Counted from the first letter of the stretch, positions 1 through 12,505 are shown. The stretch: 64,000 bases of DNA from Sipunculus nudus (GCA_026874595.1 CM049312.1:51275429-51339428); one strand, 5' to 3'. Translations and numbers: made by a program. Notes: generated from the sequence alone by a model not told the origin.

Positions 1-690
1 GATGAAACACAGCAAGCTCCCCAGCTGCACAATAAACCCCAGGCGCTGAAACAATCGGTGACTGATATAATTCCAGTAGTTGGAGAATAAATGGGTTTAT
101 GGTAAAACAGTCTGTTTTTAGCGGAGAAGATAAGCGTTGTGAATGATAGTGTGAAGCAGCACACCAGCTGTCTCCTCCAGCTTTATGTAGCAGTAGCGCC
201 AGTCATGAGAGCCAGTCATTTTATTCATGCCTCCATATTTCATTCTTAACATGGCCTGGAACCTCTTCAGGTAAATGAAATCTGAATATACCGGTCCTGT
301 TCATAACTTAGAGATTGGTTGTTGGTTTCTGGGAATATTTCAGAGCTACAGAATATAATGATATCAACTGACTGCAGTAAACTTGAATTTACCTTTCTGT
401 TAGGTGCTTAAATTAAAATGATATTATAATATATATTAGGGATCAAGTTGGGCCCCAATTTTGCAATATTTGCTTGGAAATTCAAATAAAATCACAAGTA
501 TTTTTGTGCGTAAGCACTTGAAAATCGCAAGGTAAACATAACTTTCCTTGCTGCAATTGTTTTCATGGGCCCTTGGAAAGTGCTGCTGGCGATTGTCAAG
601 AGTCATGGTGGCCCTGCACCATTGATAATTAACAGCCGGTGTGCTGAATAACTCTACCAGTTTAAAATGTCACTTTATTGCAACATATAT
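1..690. other. Probable intron, no gene seen
   Basis: AT-rich sequence with no long open frame, tRNA or clear repeat. Because the first visible exon (5730) begins at an acceptor in phase 0, the sequence upstream of it is probably intron of the same gene, with earlier exons outside the window. Confidence 0.5.
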
Positions 691-1240
691 ATTGTAGGTT
701 TGCTAGATCCAGCTCGTTCCATAATCATTTAATTTGGCACATTTTGCCATCAGATGGTTGAGGCACCAGTGTGCATATATTATGAAAGCAGGATCCTGAG
801 AGGACCAGCAGTCTGAACAATGAGGTGGAAATCTTTTATTAATTATTTAAAGGTTTTGTTGTTATTTGACTGCATTGTACTAGGGTCTTAATGTAAGTTT
901 TGTCTTCAAAAAGAGTAAGTACTGTTAACTTAAATAATGCTTTAATGTCCCACTGAAGTTTAATTAGCCAGAGTAAAGGCTTGTTGGTTCTGCAATCATT
1001 TAATATGGCATGTTTTGCCTGTTGATGGTTTGGGCACCAGTTTGCATACATTGAAATTAGAAAGGACCCTGGATGGCAAGGCAGTCTGGACGTTGACGCA
1101 GGAGTTGTTGATTTAAATATTTTGTTAATATATAGATGTCGTATTGTCTAAGTAATAGTACCTTCGGTCCATAATATAATGTTTTGATGTCCCATTGAAG
1201 TTTAATGAACATGGGTAAAGGCGCAAGCTTCTCTGGCATT
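690..1240. repeat. Diverged tandem duplication, about 265 bp x 2
   Basis: Blocks near 705-980 and 977-1240 share, in order, CATTTAATNTGGCA, a GGCACCAGT-GTGCATA-like stretch and TTAATGTCCCACTGAAGTTT/TTGATGTCCCATTGAAGTTT followed by TAAAGG. The copies are well diverged, so the duplication is old. A fragment like the end of a further copy lies just upstream (650-690). Confidence 0.7.
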
Positions 1241-3315
1241 CACTCATATGTCTAAAATAAATTTTGTGGCCCTACTTGACTTTGTCATGGATGAGTCTTA
1301 ATGAACCAAAGAAAAAATTGTCAGCTATTAAAGGTACGGAATAAGCAAAGCCAAGCAACACACACAGTTGCAACTTGTTCATTTTCCCAAAACTGTTATG
1401 CCTGTATTTGGTTAGAAGTGTAACCACCCACAGCGGGGAAGAAGACTAGCAGTGAATGATTTATAATTAGATCCCTGTGATGGCACAATGTTTATAATGA
1501 GCAGACTAAAAAGAGAAAATGTGGACCAGAAACAGTGAATTAGTAAATGAAGTCAAACAATGTAACAGTAGCCTGAACCACATGACAGGACTGTCACTGT
1601 GACAAACAGGAAATATCACATGACGTTAAATGATGTTGCCTCTGATATACATCCTGACCTATTGCCAGCCACTGGCGGCCTTCAATTAAGTCATATTTCA
1701 GCTTCTCAACAGTTGCACATCATTGACATTAATATGACAGTGCAGGGGACTATCATTGTTATCGTTGGAACATCGGGCATAGATACTGATGTATTCTGGC
1801 AAGGTATGTACTTGTTTACAAATTGCAGCCCATTGTTTATAGTGATGAGATGTCACACAACACAGTAGCAGAGAAAGTGTAAGTGGCCCTGGTGCAGCTG
1901 TCAGTGTTATTTATCACAGGACATTTATCTATTACATGGTTTATGACTCAGATGAATGCAGCAGTTGTAGTGTGTAATATCTGATCTGTTTCTGGTGTTC
2001 ATAAAGGAAAAGTCCATGACATATGTTAGCAGGTGCCTGACCATGGGTATTGACTGGTGTACAACAAACAAGGCATGTTATCTGGTGGCCAGATGTGGGC
2101 ACTGATTATGAGGAATGTATCATATGAATGCAGTGATAGGGCATACTGACAGTGATCATTGTCAGTCCCGATCACTCTTGTTTTAGTTTCATTACAGGAT
2201 TTATAGACACTTTTCCATTTTGACCATTGACTAGATTTCACTGACATGCCATCTTAGGCATAACTTCAGTTCTTTACTTGCTAGTCTGTTGTTCTTATGG
2301 ATTTCTATCGCACTGTAGTCAGTTGTCACCTATTTTCAGAAATTAAGTCAGTGTGAACCAGTTTAGATATGTTGTTACATGTGAATATTTCTGCCTGACC
2401 ATATTCATGTTGCTCAGAATTAAACTGTGGTACTTCTCATCATTATGTATGGAGATTTATGAGTTACCAAATTTAATGTCACCTTCAACTTTTGACATGT
2501 TATATGAATGATTCATTCACTGGAAAATTGTATTGATAGCCTTACTTGTTGTTTACATTCATTTAAAAACAATTTGAGACAATGTTCTTTCCTTATTTCG
2601 GGAGTGGCAAGAGATAACAGTGATCAAATAATAACACCAGGACTAAAAGCTTTTGATATCAAACATGAATACGATTACCTGTATGTTTTTATATAAGCCT
2701 GGCAGATTTGGGGACACCTAGTGAGCAACACAGGGAGGTCAGAGGTCAGTCAAGCTGATTAATAAACCAGCAGGGAATGGATCTCAACAGAGAACTTGTT
2801 ATTGAGTTTAAACTTAAAAGTGAATTTGAAATGAAAAACAGACATGGAACCACAGGTTGACTTGTGATACATTATTCTAAGAGAACACACAAATCATAAG
2901 GGGTATCACCATGTTATATCAAAGTAAAAGGGTTGCTGCAAGCTTGTCAACAGTGATCTGCTTACAAGCTTGATAAAACAGCTTCAAACATTGGAGTGTG
3001 CATGGCTGCAGTTATGTTAATTGTTATAAAATGAAAGTCTATTGGGAAGGTGTGGTTGTGAAGTTAAAATAATATGGGAGAGTCAGAGGGGCATCATTTC
3101 AGCTGTTTTATTCAACTTTTGCATGTAATGTTGTGTGATGAACACATATTAGGGATACCTTTCCAAATCATACCAGCTGCCATCAAACCTTATCCACATG
3201 GTCAGGACAATGACATCCAAGATGTCTGCTTTCATCTTTCAGTTTCAAATCTACATTGTTTTGCAAACATTTATTAAAATATTTCACACATTACACTGTC
3301 TTATATTATATTGTC
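1241..3315. other. Probable intron, no gene seen
   Basis: About 2 kb with no supported gene. Short open frames here lack splice context and recognisable protein. A 22-nt near-palindrome centred on TGATCA sits at 2147-2168 and an AGCTTGT/ACAAGCT pair near 2940-2970. Both are within what chance allows. Confidence 0.5.
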
Positions 3316-5400
3316 TGATTTTTAGCTCTGCTGACTGCAAGTCGTCTCAGCTATATTGATGGTCCTTTGGCCATTATCCATCCGACAGATGTCCGTTAAT
3401 AGGGCACATTTTGCAACAGTTTGACTTTTGAATCTGACATTAAACAAAATAAAAATAATTATAGATGATTTATTTAGCACCAGTTCTCCAATAGTCAGAC
3501 TTACACCCACACACCCACATATAAAGCACTATATCATGGAATCCTACTCCTTGTACCATACCTACTGATAAAGCACTATTTCATGGAATCCTACTCCTTG
3601 TACCATACCTACTGATAAAGCACTATATCATGGAATCCTACTCCTTGTACCATACCTAATGATAAAGCACTATTTCATGGAATCCTACTCCTTGTACCAT
3701 ACCTACTGATAAAGCACTATATCATGGAATCCTACTCCTTGTACCATACCTACTGATAAAGCACTATTTCATGGAATCCTACTCCTTGTACCATACCTAC
3801 TGATAAAGCACTATATCATGGAATCCTACTCCTTGTACCATACCTACTGATAAAGCACTATATCATGGAACCCTACTCCTTGTACCATACCTACTGATAA
3901 AGCACTATATCATGGAACCCTACTCCTTGTACCATACCTACTGATAAAGCACTATCTCATGGAATCCTACTCCTTGTACCATACCTACTGATAAAGCACT
4001 ATTTCATGGAATCCTACTCCTTGTACCATACCTACTGATAAAGCACTATTTCATGGAATCCTACTCCTTGTACCATACCTACTGATAAAGCACTATTTCA
4101 TGGAATCCTACTCCTTGTACCATACCTACTGATAAAGCACTATTTCATGGAATCCTACTCCTTGTACCATACCTACTGATAAAGCACTATTTCATGGAAT
4201 CCTACTCCTTGTACCATACCTACTGATAAAGCACTATTTCATGGAATCCTACTCCTTGTACCATACCTACTGATAAAGCACTATTTCATGGAATCCTACT
4301 CCTTGTACCATACCTACTGATAAAGCACTATTTCATGGAATCCTACTCCTTGTACCATACCTACTGATAAAGCACTATTTCATGGAATCCTACTCCTTGT
4401 ACCATACCTACTGATAAAGCACTATTTCATGGAATCCTACTCCTTGTACCATACCTACTGATAAAGCACTATTTCATGGAATCCTACTCCTTGTACCATA
4501 CCTACTGATAAAGCACTATTTCATGGAATCCTACTCCTTGTACCATACCTACTGATAAAGCACTATTTCATGGAATCCTACTCCCTGTACCATACCTACT
4601 GATAAAGCACTATATCATGGAACCCTACTCCTTGTACCATACCTACTGATAAAGCACTATTTCATGGAATCCTACTCCTTGTACCATACCTACTGATAAA
4701 GCACTATTTCATGGAATCCTACTCCTTGTACCATACCTACTGATAAAGCACTATTTCATGGAATCCTACTCCTTGTACCATACCTACTGATAAAGCACTA
4801 TTTCATGGAATCCTACTCCTTGTACCATACCTACTGATAAAGCACTATTTCATGGAATCCTACTCCTTGTACCATACCTACTGATAAAGCACTATTTCAT
4901 GGAATCCTACTCCATGTACCATACCTACTGATAAAGCACTATTTCATGGAATCCTACTCCTTGTACCATACCTACTGATAAAGCATTATTTCATGGAATC
5001 CTACTCCTTGTACCATACCTACTGATAAAGCACTATATCATGGAATCCTACTCCTTGTACCATACCTACTGATAAAGCACTATATCATGGAATCCTACTC
5101 CTTGTACCATACCTACTGATAAAGCACTATTTCATGGAATCCTACTCCTTGTACCATACCTACTGATAAAGCACTATTTCATGGAATCCTACTGCCTGTG
5201 CCACTCCCTAAGCCCACTTTCTTTCTCACCTTCTCTTGCATGTTTATCCATTGTAACTAACTTAAGAAAAACAAATGATACATATTAAGACCAAATGATT
5301 TTACACTCTGGTACAGTTAGATGTTCCTGAGGTCTCCTGCCAAACCAAAACTTGGTCACTGCAACTTTGTTCCTTTAAGAAATTAAGGATAAACCTTTTC
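3316..5400 (+). mobile_element. Remnant of the AGCTC interspersed element, interrupted by a satellite
   Basis: The 5' part (from 3318) reads TTTTTAGCTCTGCTGACTGC, then a GTC-rich stretch and GGGCACATTTTG. After the satellite, 5317-5400 continues with GTTAGATGTTCCTGAGGTCTC and a TTGGTCACTGCAACTTTGTT-like stretch. These match, in the same order, positions about 59433-59660 in the cleaner copies, where the two parts are separated by only about 20 bp. The 47-bp array therefore lies inside an element copy. Confidence 0.65.
3523..5203. repeat. 47-bp satellite, about 36 copies
   Basis: The unit starts AAAGCACTATTTCATGGAAT and ends CCATACCTACTGAT. Unit starts fall exactly 47 bp apart wherever checked from 3523 to 5168 (35 x 47 = 1645), so no net indel has accumulated. 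Variation is almost only single-base: TATATCATGG versus TATTTCATGG, GGAACCC versus GGAATCC, and one TATCTCATGG. The first seven copies alternate A/T at the same position, which suggests an older 94-bp dimer. The last copy decays after CCTACT. Confidence 0.97.
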
Positions 5401-5729
5401 TTACGATTCCTGTTGGATATGTTAAGCTATGTCATGCTAGTCAGCTGAGCATCATGATCCATGGGCCACTTGTTGTGCCATTAATACCTCATCACTGCCA
5501 CCTAGTGTTCAGGGCAGGGGTGGTTGGCAATTGCATACACCTGGTCTTTTAGTACTATTTCAACTATTTACAGTATAAATTTAGTTTTTGCTGTGTTTCA
5601 CCAAGTTTTTTACTGGTTTTATGTGCCCATCAGTGATGGGCATATTATGGTATACCCATGGTCTGTTTGTTTCCATCTGGAGATCTTATATTTCATTAAG
5701 TTTTCATTAAGCTTTTTACAATATTTCAG
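5204..5729. other. Intron immediately upstream of the first exon
   Basis: Contains the tail of the interspersed element described above. The acceptor tract TTTTTACAATATTTCAG directly precedes the exon at 5730. Confidence 0.6.
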
Positions 5730-6251
5730 GCCACAGTCAAAAGCATCAAGGAGAAACAGCAACAACAACAACAAGAGCAACAACTTCAGCAACAACAGGC
5801 GGTCCCCATGTTACCACAACAACAGGCGGTCCCCACGTTACCACAACAACAGGTGGTCCCCACGTTACAACCTTCATCACGACCTGTGCCAACTTTGCCA
5901 ACTGCCACTCACACTGTGACACAGTCTATTACGTCAAGTCTGTCACGGCCCAACTCTCCAACAGCCTTGGCACTGTTGCCTCCAACCACAGTGCCACAGG
6001 CAGTGCCACTACAAGTGACTGCACCAACAGTAACTGTTGGAGTGGTAGTGACTAGTTCTCATTCCCCATCATCATCTAGTATTACAAGTATAGCCAATGC
6101 TTCCATTAACAGTAATTGTAATAGTGTGTCAAATTTCATGGACATTGAACAGGTACGAGAATGTCCTGTTTCTAGCCAACCAAGGTCACCTGTGCCAAAG
6201 GTCAAAGACAAAGTCAAGAAAGAAACACCAAAGAAACCAAAGAAAGAAAAG
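5730..6251 (+). CDS. AUTS2: Internal exon, Gln-rich/Lys-rich nuclear regulator, putative AUTS2/FBRSL1 family
   Basis: Internal coding exon of 522 nt (174 codons), phase 0 at both ends, with acceptor ACAATATTTCAG and donor AAG|GTAGGTGAA. Residues 10-23 are Gln-rich. Residues about 21-47 are three copies of a 27-bp in-frame repeat encoding QQQAVPTLP-like units. Then comes a Ser/Thr/Pro/Val-rich disordered stretch (about 50-135), a short FMDIEQVRECP patch, and a Lys-rich end, KVKDKVKKETPKKPKKEK (157-174), that looks like a nuclear localisation or nucleic-acid-binding segment. There is no folded domain. The composition fits a chromatin or transcription regulator. The AUTS2 assignment comes only from the downstream exon and the large introns; from this exon alone the family is not recognisable. 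Vertebrate AUTS2 is known to act with PCGF3/5-type PRC1. Other disordered nuclear proteins remain possible. An open frame shifted by one base over the same DNA is a shadow. Confidence 0.8.
5790..5870 (+). repeat. In-frame 27-bp coding minisatellite x 3
   Basis: Three tandem units starting CAACAACAGGCGGTCCCC encode QQQAVPMLP, QQQAVPTLP and QQQVVPTLQ. The third-position and Met/Thr differences are few, so the expansion is recent or homogenised. The 27-bp length preserves the frame. Confidence 0.9.
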
Positions 6252-8095
6252 GTAGGTGAACTATTTAAATTTCCTGTTGTTCAAATTATCTTTCTGGACA
6301 AAATGAGATTAATCACAAGTCTGTTGTCTCTAGTTTCCTTGAGATCACTTAAAATGATCTGTCTTCAGTTGTACTGATTGTGTTATAGTCGTTTTTGAGT
6401 GTAGTTGTACATGTCATAGTATGCAAACCATAACCAAGACGAGCTAGTCGTCAGTCATGACACCATGAACCGCTGAGGACCTGTAATTTCCCTGATTGAT
6501 CATTCAGCTTGTGGCCTTGGCATGTTGGGAGGTGTCACTTATATTTGCTTTGTTCATTGTCAGCTATATCTGTGTGGTTGAACTCTGGCCCACCACCCAA
6601 GTACACAGTCTCAGTCTGCTGTAATGACAAAAAACCCAGAAAAACCCCCTGTGTGCTTTGGCGTGTGCTTGGTGAACTCTGGTGTCAGATCAGAACGCCA
6701 ACGATTTCCAGCTTATTATCTCCTGCCCCAGTTGTTACTGGCAAAATCCTACTCCCAAGCAACCATGCAGATGTCTAATTGAAGGAAGCTAATTAAATCT
6801 ATTGCTCATCAGGATGTAATGAAGGGATAGTGTAACATTAACAGCTATATCCCCAGCTGTCTGTCCTGGCTCACATTATCTCATCACTCATCTTGTTTTA
6901 TTTCATCAATATATTTGTGTACATGCTTTAACTTTTTCGTTCATGAAATCATTTATTAGCTCTGCAGCCTTCCAGTCAGACGGAACTTTATGTAATAGGT
7001 CTGTGTCGGTCAGTTTTGCTGACCAGCCAGCAGTCAGACCCAGGTAGTTGTAACTTAACATCCAGACAGGTCCTTCAAAAACATGAAAACCAATCACTCA
7101 GGCAGAGGGTGGCCATATATGTCTGTCATGTAACACTTTAACACTGTCCGACTTTAATTTTTAATTTTTATTCGCAGACTATATAAAGTCAGTCAGTGTG
7201 CTGTGGTCATATTTGAATATACTGCAGCCTATTTAAATTGTGGTCAGGACCTTGATACTTAGAGATTGACCTTGAGCTTGCCAATATGGAGTGAAAATCA
7301 CACAAATCGTTAGAGTTCTCACGAATGAGGAGATACCTCTGAATATTTGTTAAGCCAAGTGTCTTAGCTTTAACTTGTATCTTAGATGGGTTACTACTTA
7401 TAAATTTTTTTTTATTTTCTCTCTGTTTTCATAAAGTTACCTCCTTTTCACTGCCACTTAAACAATGTGACCGGTGTAACTTCCCTGTAATTTTGCTTGT
7501 ACATACAAGTGAGACCGAGGTATGAGGGTTATTTTTTTAATAATAATGATATCTGTTTATACCTGGCATATGGTGTCACTTAGACAGCATGTCAGAAGAT
7601 ACAGGTCTGAGTAGTGGGGTCGATTTAAAAGGTCTAGCCATTGTCTGGGAATACCATGATGTTATACATTTTTAGTTGGCCTGCTGTAGGATGATGGCAG
7701 GAGATCGTAAGTAATGTGCTTCAGTTAGACTTGTTTCCTTTTCATCCTAATGCATACAGAATGCTAGTTAGACATGTATAGCCAGGGTTGAAGCATTGAA
7801 GGTGTCATATTGTACTGATGAGGAATGCATTAAGAGATTTTAAAGTGTAGTAGGTAGTATGTCATGTTTTCCCTCTGTCACATTCAGTGCACCATGCGGT
7901 TCTTGCAAAAATTGCAACATGTAATGGCTCATTTTGCCAGATACACAATCGTCATGCTGTATACATGGGTGTGGAACCTAATTTTCTAAAAATTCTAAAT
8001 TTCGGTTGTCAGAATTGTTTGTACCACATTCCATGTGCCTTATACTGCATCTGCATTCCTTGTATCTGGAGTTGTAGTTTAAACTGGGACCAGGA
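6252..8095. other. Intron, nothing specific seen
   Basis: No supported gene, tandem array or terminal inverted repeat was seen. Short open frames here have no splice context. Confidence 0.5.
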
Positions 8096-8290
8096 CAGCT
8101 GAGAGGGAGGCTTGGTAGGTGTCTTGGCTAGGAGAGTGGGTTTTCCTGGCCCATCCAAAGTCAGTTGTTTTCTCCAGATCCTCCAGTTTCCTCCACCTCT
8201 AGATACTACTGAATGCCACCATCTGTATTATGTGGAGTGCCTGGCATCAGTTATTAATCTATTTGTACAATTCTTATAAAATAGAATAAA
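8095..8290 (+). repeat. Possible degenerate SINE-like sequence
   Basis: A TTTCTCCAGATCCTCCAGTT-like stretch followed by TCCTCCACC and, further on, GGCATCAGTTATTAATC resembles the 3' body of common invertebrate SINEs. No tRNA-like head with A and B boxes is visible, so this is tentative. Confidence 0.3.
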
Positions 8291-8389
8291 CTTTTCATCT
8301 TACTGAATACAGAATTTATGTGCTGCAGTCAGACATACATGTCAGTCAGAATACAGAATTACTGTTGTACAGGTAAAATCTGCAGAAAT

Positions 8390-8600
8390 ATTGGATTTTG
8401 TCAAACACCATAACTTTTGAAGTATTTCAGAAGTGTTTTCTAAAATATGTTACACAAATTGCTTTAAGTAAATACTCTGACATGTTTAAAACTGGTGACC
8501 TTGATCTTCTAGGCCAAATCTACAGAAATATTGGATTTTGGTGGGCGAATGGAAGAAAGTCACAGAAAATGAAGTCTTTATTTTGGTTATGAAATAAAGT
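8390..8600 (+). repeat. Degenerate ACCTTGA/CATAACTTTTGAAG repeat copy
   Basis: Contains CACCATAACTTTTGAAGTAT, then GGTGACCTTGATCTTC and TACAGAAATATTGGATTTTG. The same word order recurs at 20160-20720, 24780-25210 and 27360-27520, marking an old dispersed family without clear ends. Confidence 0.6.
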
Positions 8601-8609
8601 CACAGGTGT

Positions 8610-10235
8610 GTGTGGGAAAAAATGTCACAGCAAACAAAGTCACAATTTTTAGTGGGGAAACAAATGTCTAATTCATTTGAAAAAAAAAAATATACCCCTA
8701 AAATTCTCTCCTGATCACTTTTTATATTTTAATGCAGTCTGAGTGTTGAATTTAAATTTTTGATTATTTTTAAATAATACAAGTTCTTAATTTATGCTTG
8801 TTAGTAATTCAAAATGAAAACTCTGTTTTACTGCCTTGTAAAGTACCTTCTGCCTCAGATGATTATTCTATATCAAAGCCACTGATTGTTATCCCCTGTT
8901 TATATCTACATCCAAGACAGAAATTGTTAGTTGAACCAGTAAAGGTCAGAGAGTCATGGGTCAAGTGGATGGCAGCTTGTCATGCATGAGCCGGGGTCAG
9001 TGGATGGCCCTTCTTGTAAAAAAAAAAAAAAAAAAATCAGACCATGAGGACAGCATGCAAAGGTCTTTTCTGTGGCCTTACCACTTATAGCCAGTTGAAT
9101 AAGTGATGTGTGACATGGGCTACGGAAGAGGTCCGTAATTATTGTCCTCAGATATGGAAGTTCAGCTGGTGAGAGGTGACATCTAGTGAGTGATTCTGTA
9201 ACTAGAGTAGCAGACCTGAGGCTTGTGTCACAACTGCTGGAGCTGCCATCCTTCATTAAACATGGTTATCATCAAATTGAAGCCAGTGGTTGAACATGGA
9301 CTCACTGGGTATTCTTTGTTTTTTTGTAATGCATGTCTTTTCAATTAAAACACAAAGGACTGTTTGCTCTGTCAAATCACTTGGAACAGAGAAGGGACTG
9401 AAATATAGCTTAACCTGGTAAAAAAAAACTCTGTGCAGCAGATTTAACAAGCTTAAACTTATACGTTGTTCTCAGGTCCTGACTCCATATGCAGAGAGCA
9501 CTGAAAGTAAAGCACTCCAAAAACAGTCATGACATCTGATTTGTAACAAACACTGGTTGTGAAAAATGGAGACTTGAAAGTGTAAATAAATAAAATCCTT
9601 CCCTTCATCTCTCAATAAGGTGACCTGAAAAATGTCAGGTATATTATTGTCTACTGATGGGTGGTTTATGGTTTTTTTTTCTTCCTTAACACTGTGATGA
9701 AGGAAAAATGAGGATGTACAGTTCATAAAAATAGAGACTTTATTAAAGTTGGCTTCTAGTCTCTAATATTATATCCCAAGACTGAAAGTCAGGGACAGTA
9801 TATTTTAAGCATGGTCCCAACCCCTTACAAGCAAGGTAACTATGATAATACTTGACACATCCATAGATATTGGTGAAAGGACATAGAGTTTTTAAAATGG
9901 GGTTATGATCTTATTTAGGAGAGAGACCTTGAATAGGACCATATTTGGTGATATCACACAAAATTTTAAATATCTCAAGAAAGAATCTAACTGTATATGT
10001 TGGATCCTGTATTCAATAGCGTTAGTTGAACACTCAAATCAGGGACTTGCATTGTTTATAGATGTAGCTTTTTACCGTATCACACGGCCATTATCAGCCA
10101 AAATTTTGTATTTGTTTATTGTCAGTATTGTAGAAAATATAAATTTTGTTAAACAAATTTTTACATGGATTAAATTTTTTTTCAGTAAATTTTCTAACAA
10201 AATATTAAACTGCACTGACTGTCAGTGTTCCTTAG
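8610..10235. other. Intron, nothing specific seen
   Basis: Poly-A/T runs (an A-run starting at 9019) and short open frames without splice context. No gene supported. Confidence 0.5.
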
Positions 10236-10239
10236 TAGT

Positions 10240-10340
10240 TCAACAATAAATAAATGTGCTCATGGTGGTCAGAATGGGAAGTTAACCCACATCCCTGTGG
10301 CCACAAGTCCAGCATACTAACCATTACACCACCGCACTCC
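10240..10340 (-). repeat. tRNA-derived SINE head, minus strand
   Basis: On the minus strand the sequence reads GGTGGTGTAATGGTTAG (A-box-like, 10317-10333), then GGGTTAACTTCC (B-box-like, 10277-10288) at tRNA-like spacing, followed by an ATTTATTTATTG tail. The acceptor-stem ends do not pair, so it is a SINE, not a tRNA gene. Confidence 0.65.
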
Positions 10341-10344
10341 ATGG

Positions 10345-10839
10345 TTATGGTCAGGGCTGAACTTAGTGATGAGCTTAAAGGGCAGCCTGTGGACCCAGAT
10401 TCAGACAACTGGATACTCAATGACAGTGATCCAGAGTGCTGGAATAAATATCTATCTTGGCAGCAAATTGTTTGAGAGAAAGCAAGTGCCATTGCCTGCT
10501 GGTTGACTTTCATACACTGTGGAGCCTGACAGTTGATGCGGTGATGTACAGTGTAGTTTATAGCAGGAAGCAGATTGGTTAATGGCCTCACACTTGTAAT
10601 AACAGCCCAGTGGGGAAATAGCTCAGCCCACTTGCCATCACTAAACAACTGTATTTGTTGTACCAAAACAGCAGGCCCCTGGTCCAGCCAGCATACTCAG
10701 ATTGACATTGTTTACAAATCTGAATGGCTGTTGGGTATGTATACTATACTAGGTTTTTGGAGTGATCATTGTATTAGCCATTAAGAACAAATCTGATTTG
10801 AATACTGGCAGTGAAATTGAGCCATAAGTCCCCAATGGC
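10345..10839. other. Intron, nothing specific seen
   Basis: Between the SINE head and the exon-like island. No repeat, tRNA or coding exon was recognised. Confidence 0.45.
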
Positions 10840-11310
10840 ATGGAGTCAGTTACTAGTCAGACTCAAGTGGGCCCAGGGTGTCAAGTTATTTATTCAGGGT
10901 GTATATTGAAATTGGAGCTTTTTGTCACCGCTGCAGCCAGGCGACCCTCATTGACATTGCTCTGTTGGGCAACACTTCTTGCTGATCTCAAATTTAGCAG
11001 AGAGAAGGGATCTTTGGAAGGCTGAAAGGACTAACAGGCTCTCCTGGTTAATCTGTTTGTGCACAGGCTTGATATGTTCACTTAATCAATGGCAATCCTG
11101 ATGCCACGCAATGATTCCATTGAGCCGAGCATGCTGCTGGGATATTTTCCTCGCTGCACCCTTATTGTCGGCACTGTTTGCCTACTTAGTGAGCTATTGA
11201 TCCAGCAGTTGGGCCCTGTATTGTTACGCTTTGAGGGTTCCACTCACCTAGAATTATCTCTTGGTTGTAGCAGCAAAATGCATTGCCAGGTGTCTGGCCT
11301 ACAGTAAGTA
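10840..11310. promoter_or_regulatory. Repeat-poor island; candidate conserved element or non-coding exon
   Basis: GC-richer and less repetitive than its surroundings. A good acceptor (TCTGTTTGTGCACAG, ending 11066) and a consensus donor (GTAAGTATA at 11304) bracket 237 nt, yet every frame closes within a dozen codons of the acceptor. In the phase set by the upstream exon it reads GCT TGA. It could be regulatory DNA or a stop-containing (poison) cassette exon. No expression evidence is available from sequence. Confidence 0.35.
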
Positions 11311-12130
11311 TAATCTTTGCTGTCTCTCGGGAATATGATGCCCTGCTGAGTGTGTGTTTCTTTCCACTTACTGCAGAAGGTGGATACTGGCTTCGTTTTA
11401 TATAAAAAAATTGTCTGCCATATTTATGTATTGCCTGTCATGTTATTTCTTCCTCTTTGAGTGTGGTGTGACACATTCTGACCTTAAAGCTGACAGGCGT
11501 GGCTATGTTTTTTTTTCCACTTTCTTTTCAGGCCATAAATATGAGTGTTTTTGGGGCCTTTCATATTAACAGTTCAGATTTTCTTCAGCACCCTTGGATT
11601 AAAGGTAAAAAAGTAGCCTTATTGTGGTCTCTGTAACAAGAAAGGCTGACATTTTTACTTGCTCTTGCATTATGGGTAATAACATGCCATGTTGAATTGA
11701 TCTGTGGTGTGAGTGGCAGGTTTTCTGGTTGCAGGGAAATGAGTTTGTACACCAACAAAACCAAAGCATGTGTTAAGTTTACCATTTGCTTTTGAAGCCA
11801 TCTGTACAATACGTGTAAAATGGCGGCAGTAACACTTGTGAATTGGGAATTGCTGTCATGTGTGAATCTTGAAATTTTCAGGTAAAACAGGTGGATCAGA
11901 ATGACAGCACAGTGGCATTGTTTTACTTTATGACGGTCAGCATTTGGTTTGAATAATTTCCTATGTCCATTGAATGTTAATCTGGTCACAGGCAATGTTG
12001 ATTGTTCACAAAGGATCCTGAGATCTTCAAGTATGTTTCTACCTATAATGGAAGTAGAAGCTTGAAACCCATGTTCTAATATAATGGGTAATTTGGTAAG
12101 TGTAAGATTTCTGTACATGCGTTAATGTCT
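11311..12130. other. Intron, nothing specific seen
   Basis: No repeat structure or coding exon recognised. The minus-strand open frame at 11585-12118 has no splice context or recognisable protein. Confidence 0.45.
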
Positions 12131-12505
12131 GCAAATGCTTGTGCTGGTTCATGTCCACAAATGTCTGCCCACAAGCTGATAGTGGTTCATGTCCACAAAT
12201 GTCTGCCCACAAGCTGATAGTGGTTCATGTTGACAAATGTCTGCCCACAAGCTGATAGTGGTTCATGTTGACAAATGTCTGCCCACAAGTTCATAGTGGT
12301 TCATGTTGACAAATGGTCTGCCCACAAGCTCATAGTGGTTCATGTTGACAAATGTCTGCCCACAAGCTCATAGTGGTTCATGTTGACAAATGTCTGCCCA
12401 CAAGCTTGTGATGGTTCATGTCCACAAATTTCTCCCAACAAGCTAGCTGTAGTTCATATTCGAAATGTCTGCCCATAAGCTCCTGGTAGTTCATGTTCAC
12501 AAATA
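12131..12505. repeat. 38-bp minisatellite, left block (about 10 copies)
   Basis: Unit GTTCATGTTGACAAATGTCT followed by GCCCACAAGCTCATAGTG. Unit spacing is 38 bp (for example AGTGGTTCAT at 12181 and 12219). It stops at CACAAATA, where the TIR element begins, and resumes at 13249. Confidence 0.92.

Noticed and set aside
2147-2168. 22-nt near-palindrome as a protein-binding site
   Set aside because: Two mismatches and no supporting context; expected by chance in 64 kb.
5524-5919. 131-codon plus-strand frame over the first exon
   Set aside because: It runs through the intron and splice acceptor and shifts the Gln-rich exon into an Asn/Arg-rich frame; the phase-0 exon explains the sequence better.
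11585-12118. 177-codon minus-strand frame
   Set aside because: Long for this window but without recognisable domains, splice sites or codon periodicity visible by eye; chance is adequate.
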